In this document: in pieces, positions 31,435-39,757 of the stretch | How the letters are laid out: each line of letters opens with the position of its first letter | How positions within the stretch are numbered: the stretch's first letter is position 1 | From: Actinomycetales bacterium | GTDB lineage: Bacteria > Actinomycetota > Actinomycetes > Actinomycetales > Dermatophilaceae | Direction of reading: 5' to 3' | NCBI GenBank assembly: GCA_016710645.1 | Contig: JADJVI010000052.1 | Location: 1 to 64,000, forward strand | Length of the DNA: 64,000 bases | Made by a program: the position numbers and the translations under genes | Notes under the pieces: model-generated | What the model was told of the DNA's origin: nothing | Database searches by the model: none | What the model saw: only the letters and a program-made list of their open reading frames with translations

Positions 31435-31845
31435 ATGGGTGCACGTACCAAGTCACGCAAGCGCGCGCTGGACATCCTCTTTGAGGCCGACCAGCGCGGC
31501 GTCAACGTGCAAGGACTGCTCGTCGAGCGGCTGGCCCGTCCGATGGCTCAGACCGCGCTGCCCGAGTATGCCGTGACGCTCGTCGAGGGGGTCGTGCGCA
31601 ACTGGTCGGAGATCAACGACCTGCTCGCGACCTACTCCCAGGGGTGGACGGTCGAGCGGATGCCGGCCGTGGATCGCGCGATCTTGCGGCTGGCCACCTG
31701 GGAGATCGTGCACAGCGACGAGGTGCCGGTGGCGGTGGCGATCTCCGAGGCGGTTGCTATGGCCAAGGAGTTGTCCACCGACGACTCGCCGGCGTTCGTC
31801 AACGGGTTGCTGGGCCGGATCGCGGAGATCCGCCACACCCTCTAG
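31435..31845 (+). CDS. nusB: Transcription antitermination factor NusB
   Basis: The 136-residue all-helical protein binds boxA RNA with S10 during rRNA transcription. The conserved start KSRKRALDILFEAD and VDRAILRLATWEI are present. No Shine-Dalgarno is visible: a full motif copy (ACGGCATACC, 31423-31432) occupies the space just before the ATG. Confidence 0.94.
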   Translation: MGARTKSRKRALDILFEADQRGVNVQGLLVERLARPMAQTALPEYAVTLVEGVVRNWSEINDLLATYSQGWTVERMPAVDRAILRLATWEIVHSDEVPVAVAISEAVAMAKELSTDDSPAFVNGLLGRIAEIRHTL

Positions 31846-31867
31846 CGGTTCGCGCCACGATGTCCTC

Positions 31868-32320
31868 GTGACGGACGATGGGATCCCTGCCGACGGAGGC
31901 GGGGCGGGGACGGCATACCCGGTGGTGCTCCACACGGCCATCGACGCGCGTGACTGTCGCGGGCTGGCGGAGTTCTATCGCGAGTTGTTAGGGCTGCACT
32001 ATCGCCCGGGTGACGAGCCGCCGACCGATGGCTCACCCGATGACGCCGACTGGTTGGTCCTGCTCGACAGCCAGGGGGCCCGCGTGCTCGCGATCCAGCG
32101 CAAGCTGGACACCCGCGCTCCGACCTGGCCCTCGGAGCAGGTGCCCATGCAAATGCACCTTGACTTCACCGTGCCGTCGTTCGAGGCGCTGGAGCACCAC
32201 CGCCAACGCGCCGAGGGCCTCGGCGCCCGGCTGCTGCACGACCGCTCGGCCAATGCTGACGAGCCGCTCTACGTGCTCGCCGACCCTGCGGGCCATCCGT
32301 TCTGTCTTCTCGTCCGGTGA
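31868..32320 (+). CDS. VOC-family protein (glyoxalase/dioxygenase fold)
   Basis: The 150-residue protein has paired beta-alpha-beta-beta-beta modules of the vicinal-oxygen-chelate fold. A metal-ligand-like HTAIDARD start, QMHLDFTVPSFEALEHHRQRAEGLGA in two pieces of the second module, and the usual terminal DPAGHPFCL are present. The substrate is unknown. The GTG start has no clear Shine-Dalgarno. It is the first gene of the insertion between nusB and pyrR and converges on the AIM24 gene. Confidence 0.8.
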   Translation: MTDDGIPADGGGAGTAYPVVLHTAIDARDCRGLAEFYRELLGLHYRPGDEPPTDGSPDDADWLVLLDSQGARVLAIQRKLDTRAPTWPSEQVPMQMHLDFTVPSFEALEHHRQRAEGLGARLLHDRSANADEPLYVLADPAGHPFCLLVR

Positions 32321-32363
32321 CGCCGGTGGCGCCGGTGACGCGCGGACGCCCGGGATGCCGCTG

Positions 32364-33101
32364 CTAGCGGATGAGGCCGCCGAGCAACCCGCCTGCGCCG
32401 CTGCCCCCGGACCCCGTCGCGCCCTGGTGCCCGCCGTCAACCACCGACTCGCTGGGTTGCACGAGGACGTAACCCTGGCCGCCGAAGGCCATCTGGAAGG
32501 TCTCTCCGGTGCCACCGCGAAGCATCGACCCGAGTCCGCCGGTGTCCACCCGGATGTCCATCGAGACCCCGCTGGTCCACAGCACGACCGCCTGAGCGTC
32601 GGCGAAGGTCGGGGCCCCCGCGACATCGAGCGCGACCGGGTCGCCCTTGGTCGTCACGGCGACATAGCCGGTGCCGCGCAGCGCGACGTTGTACATCCCG
32701 CCGGCCATCATCCCGCCGCGGGCCTGCAGCCGGTGGATGTCCCATTCCACCGAACCGGAGAACGCCAGCACGTTGTTGCCGTTGACCGAGACCATGTCGT
32801 TCTCGAGGTAGAAGAGCTGGATCTCGCTGGCCATATCGGCGACGAACAGCTCGCCCGACCCCGTGCAGCGCATCACCTTGACGCCTTCGCCCGTGACCGC
32901 CGACTTGAGCATCTTGTTGAGCCCACCGGCCCCAGTGTTCTCGAAGCGCACATCGCCCTGGTAGGCGACCATCGATCCCGTCCGCGCCCACACTGGTCCG
33001 TACTGCATGGAGATCTTCAGCATCTTTTTGTTCTGCAGCACGAACGGATCGACGGAGGGGTTCTCCTGGTACTCGGCAAATAGCGAGCCATGAATGGGCA
33101 T
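32364..33101 (-). CDS. AIM24 family protein
   Basis: The 245-residue protein matches the AIM24/TIGR00266-type beta-helix family (LKISMQYGPVWARTGSM, GSGELFVADMA, VLAFSGSVEWD, and a glycine-rich end AGGLLGGLIR). ATG 33101 has a strong AGGAGG just upstream on the minus strand. The biochemical role is unknown. It is divergent from the proline-rich gene. Confidence 0.85.
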   Translation of the reverse strand: MPIHGSLFAEYQENPSVDPFVLQNKKMLKISMQYGPVWARTGSMVAYQGDVRFENTGAGGLNKMLKSAVTGEGVKVMRCTGSGELFVADMASEIQLFYLENDMVSVNGNNVLAFSGSVEWDIHRLQARGGMMAGGMYNVALRGTGYVAVTTKGDPVALDVAGAPTFADAQAVVLWTSGVSMDIRVDTGGLGSMLRGGTGETFQMAFGGQGYVLVQPSESVVDGGHQGATGSGGSGAGGLLGGLIR

Positions 33102-33289
33102 GAGCTGTGCCTCCTGCTGATGGGCGCGACCCAGGGCCTGCCGCCTCCGGCGGGCCACCTCTGACGCTAGTCCTCGTTGCCGGGCGGTTGGTGCGTTTTG
33201 CCCCGAAAGACGCGGCGAAGGGACACGATGGGAGAGGCACCGCCACCGCTGCCCGTGGCGCAGTGCGTCTCGACTGAAAGGCACTGACA
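33102..33289. promoter_or_regulatory. Divergent intergenic region, AIM24 / proline-rich gene
   Basis: These 188 bases must carry promoters for both genes. I see Shine-Dalgarno sequences for each (GCCTCCT on the minus side, GAAAGG on the plus side) but no convincing -35/-10 pair. Confidence 0.35.
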
Positions 33290-33787
33290 ATGGGATTCCT
33301 CGACAAGGCCCGCGCAGCAGCGACCGAGCTCGCAGCCAAGGCTGACGAAGCGCTCACCACAGCCGGAGCGGCAGGTCCGGGCGTCGCCGCCAAGGCCGCC
33401 GATCGGCACTTCCGCGACCTCGGCGTGCTGGCCTATCTACAGGCCACCGGACGCCCGGTCGACGAGTCCGAGCGAGCCCGACTCATGACGGCGCTGCAGG
33501 GGTTCGAGACCCAAGGGGCGATCCCCGGTTTCGCGCTGCAGACAGCGCCACCGCCGCCTCCCGGGGCGGTCGCCGCAGGGTATGCCGTCCCGCCGCCTCC
33601 GTCCGGCTATGGCACCCCGCCGCCACCTGCGGCCGCACCCCCGCCCCCTCCGGGCGCGGCTGCCGCGCCGCCTCCTCCACCGGCTCAGGCGACTCCCACG
33701 GCATACCCCGGTGCTGGTATGCCGTCCGCGCAGCCGAGCGTCCCGCCGCCTCCGCCGCCGCCCCCGGGCTGGGGAACCACTCCCTAG
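33290..33787 (+). CDS. Proline-rich hypothetical protein
   Basis: The 165-residue protein has a helical N-terminal half (residues 1-85, GFLDKARAAATELAAKADEA) and a low-complexity Pro/Ala/Gly/Tyr tail with several PPPP runs. No signal peptide or TM. Polyproline runs would require EF-P for translation. It is divergent from AIM24. The tail carries three motif copies (near 33580, 33698 and 33716). Function unknown. Confidence 0.7.
   Translation: MGFLDKARAAATELAAKADEALTTAGAAGPGVAAKAADRHFRDLGVLAYLQATGRPVDESERARLMTALQGFETQGAIPGFALQTAPPPPPGAVAAGYAVPPPPSGYGTPPPPAAAPPPPPGAAAAPPPPPAQATPTAYPGAGMPSAQPSVPPPPPPPPGWGTTP
33698..33725. repeat. Inverted pair of the dispersed motif within a CDS
   Basis: ACGGCATACC (33698-33707) and GGTATGCCGT (33716-33725) are perfect inverted 10-mers separated by eight bases, giving a potential hairpin near the 3' end of the proline-rich gene. 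Confidence 0.8.
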
Positions 33788-33812
33788 CCCTTTTGGCGCG
33801 TGCAGACGCTTG

Positions 33813-35162
33813 TCAGAGCGCGCAGAGGGTGTCCCACTCGCGGGTCATCGCCGCGAAGAGTTCGTCGATATCGGGCACGATCTCGGCGCAGGCGCTGACC
33901 CCGACATCCAGCCGTCCTTGATAGCCCTGAACGGTGACGTTGACCCCCATCCCTTCTCCGATCGGAGGGAAGGGGTAGACGGCGGTGACCCGGCGCTCGC
34001 CGACGCCGAAGAGGTCGCCGCCCATGGGGACGTTCGAGATGACCGTGTTGAACGGCAGGTGGACGTAGTCAGGCAGCCGTAGTGCGGTCGCGAGCGTGCT
34101 GCCCGGGGAGAGCACCGGAGCGAACGCCCGGAAGACGACGGCCAGGGCCTCCTCGCTCATCGCCGGGTGCGACTTGGCCACCGCCATCGACTCTCGGGCC
34201 GCGACGACGCGCTCGGCCGGATCACCGACGTCGGTCGGCAGGGTGCACAAGGTGAGCGCGATCCGATTGGCTCCAGATTGGTCAACGGCTAGGTGGCGCA
34301 CCGAGATCGGCACCATGGCGACCAGCGGCGCGGCGGGCAGGGCGTCGCGCTCCAGCAGCCAGGTCCGCAGGCCGGCTGCGGCGGTGGCATGCAGTAGATC
34401 GTTGACCGTCGCGGCGAGCTTGGCGCGGGCCGGCTTGCTGGCCTGCAGGTCCCACGTGCCGAAGGCCCAGGAGCGCTTGCCGCTGACTGGCTTGTTGAGG
34501 ATCGTGGCGGGTGCGCCGGGCCAGCCGGAGAAGTCGACGGCCCGCGTCAGACCGCTCGGGTCGGTGACGCTTTGCCGCATGGCAGAGACGCCAGCCTCGA
34601 CCGACCAGCTCATCAGACCCAGCGCGCCCCGAGTGAGCAGCGACGTGAGCGAGGGAGACGGCTCGGGCTCCCACTCGGGGTCCTCGGGGTCGCGATCCTC
34701 ACCGACCTCGTCGCCGATGCCGAGCAGGGCATGCAGGATGTCACGCATCCGAGAGCCGTCGGCGATGGCGTGATGCACCTTGGTGACCACCGCGCAGCTG
34801 CCGTCGAGAGCGGTGACCAGGTGGGCCTCCCACAGCGGCCGGGAGCGGTCCAGGGGCCCCATCGCGATCCGGGCGACGGCACCGGCCATCCCGGACTCGC
34901 CCGCTCGGTCCTCGAAGACATGGTGACGCACGTCGAACTCGGTGTCATCGACCCACCAGGGCCGGTCCACCCCGAAGGGCATCAGCCGCAGCCGACGCCG
35001 CAACTCCGGCAGACGTCCTACCCGGGTCTTCACCTGCGCCAGCAACTCCGTGAAGGTCACCGGACCGTCGAGCGGCAACATGAGGCAGACGTGCCCGACC
35101 GTGCGGGGCCCGTCCAAAGCCAGGTATGCCGCGTCGAGGGGCCGCAGTTGTTCGGCCTGCAT
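33813..35162 (-). CDS. Wax ester synthase / diacylglycerol acyltransferase (WS/DGAT) 1
   Basis: The 449-residue acyltransferase has the catalytic HHxxxDG motif as HHAIADG, and the family start LRPLDAAYLALDGP and C-terminal GVGERRVTAVYPF / NVTVQGYQGRLDVG segments. It esterifies acyl-CoA to diacylglycerol or fatty alcohols for storage lipids. The start ATG 35162 is preceded by GGAGGTG on the minus strand. It lies 127 bases downstream of a second WS/DGAT gene. Confidence 0.92.
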   Translation of the reverse strand: MQAEQLRPLDAAYLALDGPRTVGHVCLMLPLDGPVTFTELLAQVKTRVGRLPELRRRLRLMPFGVDRPWWVDDTEFDVRHHVFEDRAGESGMAGAVARIAMGPLDRSRPLWEAHLVTALDGSCAVVTKVHHAIADGSRMRDILHALLGIGDEVGEDRDPEDPEWEPEPSPSLTSLLTRGALGLMSWSVEAGVSAMRQSVTDPSGLTRAVDFSGWPGAPATILNKPVSGKRSWAFGTWDLQASKPARAKLAATVNDLLHATAAAGLRTWLLERDALPAAPLVAMVPISVRHLAVDQSGANRIALTLCTLPTDVGDPAERVVAARESMAVAKSHPAMSEEALAVVFRAFAPVLSPGSTLATALRLPDYVHLPFNTVISNVPMGGDLFGVGERRVTAVYPFPPIGEGMGVNVTVQGYQGRLDVGVSACAEIVPDIDELFAAMTREWDTLCAL

Positions 35163-35249
35163 GTGCCCACCTCCGGTGCGCTGGGGAGCTGCTGTCAGGT
35201 GCCGCCCGGGTGACCGCACGGCATACCGGCGGTAGGCAGGCCCGAGGTG

Positions 35250-35279
35250 ACCCTAGACCGCAACAAGTGGCCGCGTCAC
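35250..35279 (-). promoter_or_regulatory. Possible promoter of WS/DGAT 1
   Basis: On the minus strand, GTGACG (35274-35279), an 18-base spacer and TAGGGT (35250-35255) could form a promoter within the gap between the two acyltransferase genes. The gap also carries a motif copy at 35218-35227. Confidence 0.3.
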
Positions 35280-35289
35280 GGGTCGGAGG

Positions 35290-36699
35290 TCACCCCAGTG
35301 CGCACAGCCGGTCATAGCAGCCGACCATGGCGTCGACGACCTCTTGGACGTCGGGCATGAGTGCGGGGCAACTGGTGACCCCCATGTCGAGGTGGCCGCG
35401 GTAGCCCTGGGTCGTGACGAACATGCCCTGGCCGTTGGACAAGGGCGAGAGCGGGTGGACGTGGGTGACCTCGACGCCGGCGATCTCATAGCGGTCGGTG
35501 CCCATGCTGACATTGGAGATGACCAGGTTGGTGCCGGTGGGGACGTAGTCCATGACGCGGAACTGCACGGCGAGGTCCGCGGCATACCGGGTGAGCGGTG
35601 AGGTGGAGGCGCTGGACATCCGCGCTGCCAGGTCCATGACAGTCTCGGTGAACAGCGGGGCGTCCTTGGCCTGGCGCATCGCGGAGTGAATGGTCTTCAG
35701 TCGGGCGACGGGGTCCGAGACGTGCGTCGGCAGGGTGCTCACGCCCATCTCGATGCGGTTGAGGGCGGCTGGGTCTGGCCCGGTGCCCGCGGCCACCTTG
35801 GGCACGAGCACGACCAGGGGCGCGGCGGGCAGGGCGCGTCGGGCGAGCATCCAATCCCGGAGCGCCTCGGCGACCATGGCATGGAGCAGGTCGTTGAGGG
35901 TGACTCCCAGGCGTCGCCGCACCGCCTGGCTGGCGGCGATCGAGACCGAGGCCACCCCCCACGCGCGGTCTGCGCTGAGCGTCTTGTTGAACGGTGTGAC
36001 GGGCGCGCTCTGGGTCGAGGCGGTGACGAGGTTCTGCCAGGCCTGGTGGCCGACCGTGCCGGCGATCGATCCCGCGGCGGCGACCGTGTTGCGCCAGATC
36101 CAGTCGATGGACTCGGCCGCGCTGCGGCGCAGCAGTTCGGCGTCGGCTGGGGCGGGGGTGGCGACCCAGGTGTCGCCCTGTGGCGCCGGGTGGGAGTGCG
36201 CGTCGAAGAGGGTGCGCAGCACATGCAGGAACTGGGTGCCGTCGGCCATCGCGTGGTGGATGGTGACGCAGAGGAACGCCCGGCGGGATCCGGTGCGGCC
36301 CGCGCGGACCAGGTCCAGACGCCACAACGGACGGCTGCGATCCAGCGGCGTCATGAGCACGCGGGCGGCCGCCTCGCGCACGGCATCGGGGATGTGACCG
36401 TCGATCGCGTCGTCCGCCTCGCGGCCGCGGGCATTCGGGAGGCGATGCTCGGCCAGATGCTGGCCGAGGTCGAACGAGGAATCGTCGACCCACCAGGGGC
36501 GGTCCATGCCCCAAGCCACCTCGTGCAGCACTCGCCGCAACTCGGGCAGCAGGGGGAGCCGGTCCTGGACGTGGGCGCGCAGCGCCGGGAGAGTGAGATC
36601 ACCGGCGAGCGAGAGCACAAGGGTGACATTGCCGGTCGTGTTGGACGCATCCATCGACAGGTATCCAGCGTCGACTGGGGCGACGTGCACTGGCTCCAC
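35290..36699 (-). CDS. Wax ester synthase / diacylglycerol acyltransferase (WS/DGAT) 2
   Basis: The 469-residue WS/DGAT has catalytic HHAMADG, the start VAPVDAGYLSMDAS, and C-terminal YEIAGVEVTHVHPLSP. It clearly differs from the downstream paralogue in sequence. GTG 36699 follows AAGGAG; the open frame extends further upstream, but without family similarity and into pyrR. The tandem pair suggests lipid storage or wax ester synthesis. Confidence 0.92.
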   Translation of the reverse strand: MEPVHVAPVDAGYLSMDASNTTGNVTLVLSLAGDLTLPALRAHVQDRLPLLPELRRVLHEVAWGMDRPWWVDDSSFDLGQHLAEHRLPNARGREADDAIDGHIPDAVREAAARVLMTPLDRSRPLWRLDLVRAGRTGSRRAFLCVTIHHAMADGTQFLHVLRTLFDAHSHPAPQGDTWVATPAPADAELLRRSAAESIDWIWRNTVAAAGSIAGTVGHQAWQNLVTASTQSAPVTPFNKTLSADRAWGVASVSIAASQAVRRRLGVTLNDLLHAMVAEALRDWMLARRALPAAPLVVLVPKVAAGTGPDPAALNRIEMGVSTLPTHVSDPVARLKTIHSAMRQAKDAPLFTETVMDLAARMSSASTSPLTRYAADLAVQFRVMDYVPTGTNLVISNVSMGTDRYEIAGVEVTHVHPLSPLSNGQGMFVTTQGYRGHLDMGVTSCPALMPDVQEVVDAMVGCYDRLCALG

Positions 36700-36882
36700 G
36701 GGGGCTCCTTCGGCGTCATTGCAGAACGAAGAGTCGGTATTGACGATGACTGTAGCGGCGTGACATGAACCACGACGCCCGACACCTGGACCCGGTCCGG
36801 GGCATCTCCTCCGCGGGAGTAGGGTGGCCCGGAAGTCGACGTCCTTTAACCACCGTCCAGTGAGGCGGGGAAGGAGGTCCGT
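36700..36882. promoter_or_regulatory. Divergent region between WS/DGAT 2 and pyrR
   Basis: These 183 bases hold the 5' leader of the pyr operon, including the PyrR-type RNA element at 36843-36874. TTGACG at 36740-36745 could be a -35 hexamer, but no good -10 follows at normal spacing. TAGGGT near 36821 is another possible -10. Confidence 0.35.
36843..36874 (+). promoter_or_regulatory. PyrR-binding RNA element overlapping the pyrR ribosome-binding site
   Basis: GTCCAGTGAGGC (36855-36866) closely fits the PyrR binding loop (consensus like ARUCCNGNGAGGYU in Bacillus). It is closed by CCG/CGG, and an outer CCTT (36843-36846) can pair with AAGG (36871-36874), the first half of the AAGGAGG Shine-Dalgarno for GTG 36883. 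PyrR bound with UMP would stabilise this fold and block translation. This is the mechanism described for mycobacterial pyrR, rather than Bacillus-type attenuation; no terminator hairpin is seen. Confidence 0.75.
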
Positions 36883-37449
36883 GTGGGCAGCGCTACGCCG
36901 CCACCCCCGGCCGCACGTGTGGTGATGAGTTCCGGTGACATTTCCCGGGCCCTGCGCCGAGTGGCTCACGAGATCCTCGAACGCAACAAAGGTCCGGCTG
37001 GCCTGGTCCTGCTCGGCATCCCCTCCCGCGGTGTGCCGCTCGCTCGGCGGCTGGCCGCGGTGCTGCACGATGTCGAAGGGGTCGACATCCCGGTCGGCAC
37101 GCTCGACGTGACGATGTTCCGCGACGACCTGCGCCGCCAGCCCACCCGGGCGCCCGGTCGCACCGTCGTACCCGCCGGGGGCATCGACGACAAGGTCGTC
37201 GTCCTCGTCGACGACGTCCTCTACTCCGGTCGTACCATTCGGGCTGCTCTGGAGGCGATCAATGACCTTGGGCGTCCTCGCGCGGTGCGGCTGGCCGTCC
37301 TGGTCGACCGTGGCCACCGTGAGCTGCCGATCCGGGCCGACCATGTCGGCAAGAACCTGCCCACCTCGTCCGCCGAGCGCGTGCATGTGGCGCTCGCCGA
37401 GTCCGACGGAGGCGTGGAAGACGTGCGCATCTCGGGGGGAGACCGATGA
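36883..37449 (+). CDS. pyrR: PyrR: pyrimidine operon regulator / uracil phosphoribosyltransferase
   Basis: The 188-residue PRTase-fold protein has the PRPP loop VVLVDDVLYSGRTIRAAL and an RNA-binding basic surface including RRQPTRAPGR. It senses UMP/UTP and binds the leader element just upstream. GTG 36883 lies six bases after AAGGAGG. Its stop overlaps pyrB (ATGA), the first of the biosynthetic genes. Confidence 0.96.
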   Translation: MGSATPPPPAARVVMSSGDISRALRRVAHEILERNKGPAGLVLLGIPSRGVPLARRLAAVLHDVEGVDIPVGTLDVTMFRDDLRRQPTRAPGRTVVPAGGIDDKVVVLVDDVLYSGRTIRAALEAINDLGRPRAVRLAVLVDRGHRELPIRADHVGKNLPTSSAERVHVALAESDGGVEDVRISGGDR

Positions 37450-38405
37450 TCGGCAAGCACCTACTGTCCAGCGCCGACCTGGACCGCGAGGACATTGAGA
37501 CGATCCTGACCACCGCGGCCTCGATGCACGACGTGCAGCGGCGCGAGGTCAAGAAGCTGCCCACCCTGCGCGGCCGCACCGTCATCAACCTCTTCTTCGA
37601 GGACTCCACCCGCACCCGCAGCTCCTTCGAGATCGCCGGCAAGTGGATGTCGGCCGACACCATCAACATCTCGGCCAAGGGTTCCTCGACCTCCAAGGGC
37701 GAGTCGCTGCGTGACACGGTCAAAACCATCGCCGCGATGTCGGTCGACGCCCTGGTCATCCGGCACAACGCCTCCGGGGCCTGTCGCCAGGTCTCGCAGT
37801 GGGTCGACGCGAGCGTCATCAACGCGGGCGACGGCACCCACGAGCACCCCACCCAGGCGCTGCTCGACGCCTACACGCTGCGCCACCGGCTCGGCGATCT
37901 GACCGGCAAACACGTCGTCATCGTGGGCGACCTCGCGCACTCCCGGGTCTTCCGCTCCAATGTCATCACCCTGGCCACCCTCGGCGCCCGGGTCACCGTC
38001 GTCGCCCCGCCGACCCTCATGCCCAGTGGCATCGGCGCGTGGTCGGCCCGCGACGGTTTCGCGACGAGCTGGGATCTCGACGAGATCCTGTATGCCGGTG
38101 ACCCGCCAGACGCCGTGATGATGCTGCGGGTCCAGAAAGAGCGGATGAGCGGCGGCTTCTTCCCCACCGCGCGGGAGTACACCGTCGGCTATGGGCTCAC
38201 CTCCGAGCGCTTGGAGCGACTGTATGCCGTCAACCCGCAGATCCCGATCCTGCACCCGGGCCCGATGAACCGAGGTCTGGAGATCGCCGCCGAGGCCGCC
38301 GACGCCGGCAGCTCGGCGATCCTCGACCAGGTGTCGGCGGGTGTCGCGGTCCGGATGGCCGTCCTCTACCACCTGCTGGCCGGCGACCAGGGGGCCCAGT
38401 CATGA
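37446..38405 (+). CDS. pyrB: Aspartate carbamoyltransferase catalytic subunit
   Basis: The 319-residue enzyme forms carbamoyl-aspartate. The carbamoyl-phosphate loop FFEDSTRTRSSFE, KGSSTSKGES, HPTQALLD and the C-terminal HPGPMNRGLEI are all present. No pyrI is seen, as usual in actinobacteria. ATGA-coupled to pyrR. Confidence 0.98.
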   Translation: MIGKHLLSSADLDREDIETILTTAASMHDVQRREVKKLPTLRGRTVINLFFEDSTRTRSSFEIAGKWMSADTINISAKGSSTSKGESLRDTVKTIAAMSVDALVIRHNASGACRQVSQWVDASVINAGDGTHEHPTQALLDAYTLRHRLGDLTGKHVVIVGDLAHSRVFRSNVITLATLGARVTVVAPPTLMPSGIGAWSARDGFATSWDLDEILYAGDPPDAVMMLRVQKERMSGGFFPTAREYTVGYGLTSERLERLYAVNPQIPILHPGPMNRGLEIAAEAADAGSSAILDQVSAGVAVRMAVLYHLLAGDQGAQS

Positions 38406-39757
38406 GCGCTCGATCCGGGGGAGAGCCCACGATGACCGATGTGTTGATCCGCGGTGCGCGAGTCCTGGGGGAGTCGGGCGCCGATGTCCTGGTGCGCGGC
38501 GGGGTGATCGCCGAGATCGGTTCTCTCGGAACGCCATCCGACGTCAGGACCGTGGACGCCGATGGTCTCGTGCTGCTCCCGGGGCTGGTCGACCTGCACA
38601 CCCATTTGCGGGAGCCCGGCCGTGAAGATGCCGAGACGGTGGCCACCGGGTCGGCAGCCGCTGCCGCCGGCGGGTTTACCTCGGTGCTCGCGATGGCCAA
38701 CACCTCGCCGGTCACCGACACCGCCGAGGCCGCCGAGCGCGTTCTCGATCTCGGCCGAGCCGCCGGCTTGGTCGACGTCGTCCCGGTCGGAGCGGTGAGC
38801 AAAGGGCTAGAGGGCGCCGAGCTCGCCGAGATCGGCCTGATGGCCCGCTCCCGCGCGGCCGTCCGGGTCTTCTCGGACGACGGTCGGTGCGTCGCCGACG
38901 CCCGGCTCATGCGGCGCGCCCTCGACTACGTCAAGGCGTTCGGCGGCGTCATCTCCCAGCACTCCCAGGACCCGCGGCTGGCCGATGGGCAGGCGTGCTG
39001 CCACGAGGGTGAGTGGTCCGGCCGGTTGGGGCTGCCCGGCTGGCCTGGAGTCGCCGAGGACGTCATCGTCGCGCGCGACGTCATGCTGGCCCGGCATACC
39101 GGCTCTCGGGTGCATGTCGCCCACGTCTCCACCGCGGGGTCGGTCGAGGTGCTGCGCTGGGCCAAGTCCCGCGGGATCGCCGTGACCGCCGAAGTGACCC
39201 CTCACCACCTGGCGCTCGGCACCGACCTGCTGGCGGGCTACGACCCGGTCTTCAAGGTCAACCCGCCGCTGCGCCCGAGCGAGGACCAGGAGGCGATCCG
39301 CGAGGCGTTGCTCGACGGCACGATCGACGCCGTCGCCACCGACCACGCCCCGCATGCCCGACACGACAAGGAGCACGCCTTTCCCGACGCGGCCTTCGGC
39401 ATGCTCGGTCTGGAAACTGCGCTCGGCGTCGTCGCCGACCTCCTGGTGCGACCCGGGTTGCTGTCCTGGGCCGACCTCGCCGATCGGATGTCATCCGCGC
39501 CGGCGCGGATCGCCGGCCTGACCGATCAGGGTCGGCCGATCGCCGTGGGGGAGCCGGCCAACCTCGTGATGGTCGACCCCGACGCATCCTGGACCGTCGA
39601 GCGTGACGCTTCGCGCTCGCGATCTCGCAACAACCCGTGGCACGGTCGCACGGTCCACAGCAAGGTCGAAGCGACCTTCCTGCGCGGAGCGTTGACGGCA
39701 TACCGCGGACGGGTGGCACCTGCTGGTGGCGCCCTCACTCTCGAGGAGCTTTCGTGA
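38402..39757 (+). CDS. pyrC: Dihydroorotase
   Basis: The 451-residue class I metal-dependent amidohydrolase has DLHTHLREPG (metal His pair), a FSDDGRCVAD-type site, HVAHVSTAGSVE and TDHAPHARHDKE. ATG 38402 overlaps the pyrB stop. ATG 38432 with GGGGGAGA upstream is an equally good start and fits the family N-terminus (TDVLIRGARVLG) better. The stop overlaps the carA GTG. Confidence 0.96.
   Translation: MSARSGGEPTMTDVLIRGARVLGESGADVLVRGGVIAEIGSLGTPSDVRTVDADGLVLLPGLVDLHTHLREPGREDAETVATGSAAAAAGGFTSVLAMANTSPVTDTAEAAERVLDLGRAAGLVDVVPVGAVSKGLEGAELAEIGLMARSRAAVRVFSDDGRCVADARLMRRALDYVKAFGGVISQHSQDPRLADGQACCHEGEWSGRLGLPGWPGVAEDVIVARDVMLARHTGSRVHVAHVSTAGSVEVLRWAKSRGIAVTAEVTPHHLALGTDLLAGYDPVFKVNPPLRPSEDQEAIREALLDGTIDAVATDHAPHARHDKEHAFPDAAFGMLGLETALGVVADLLVRPGLLSWADLADRMSSAPARIAGLTDQGRPIAVGEPANLVMVDPDASWTVERDASRSRSRNNPWHGRTVHSKVEATFLRGALTAYRGRVAPAGGALTLEELS

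Noticed and set aside
33540..33787. Repeat array or CRISPR in the proline-rich tail
   Set aside because: The repetition comes from proline codons of irregular length; there are no equal-length spacers.
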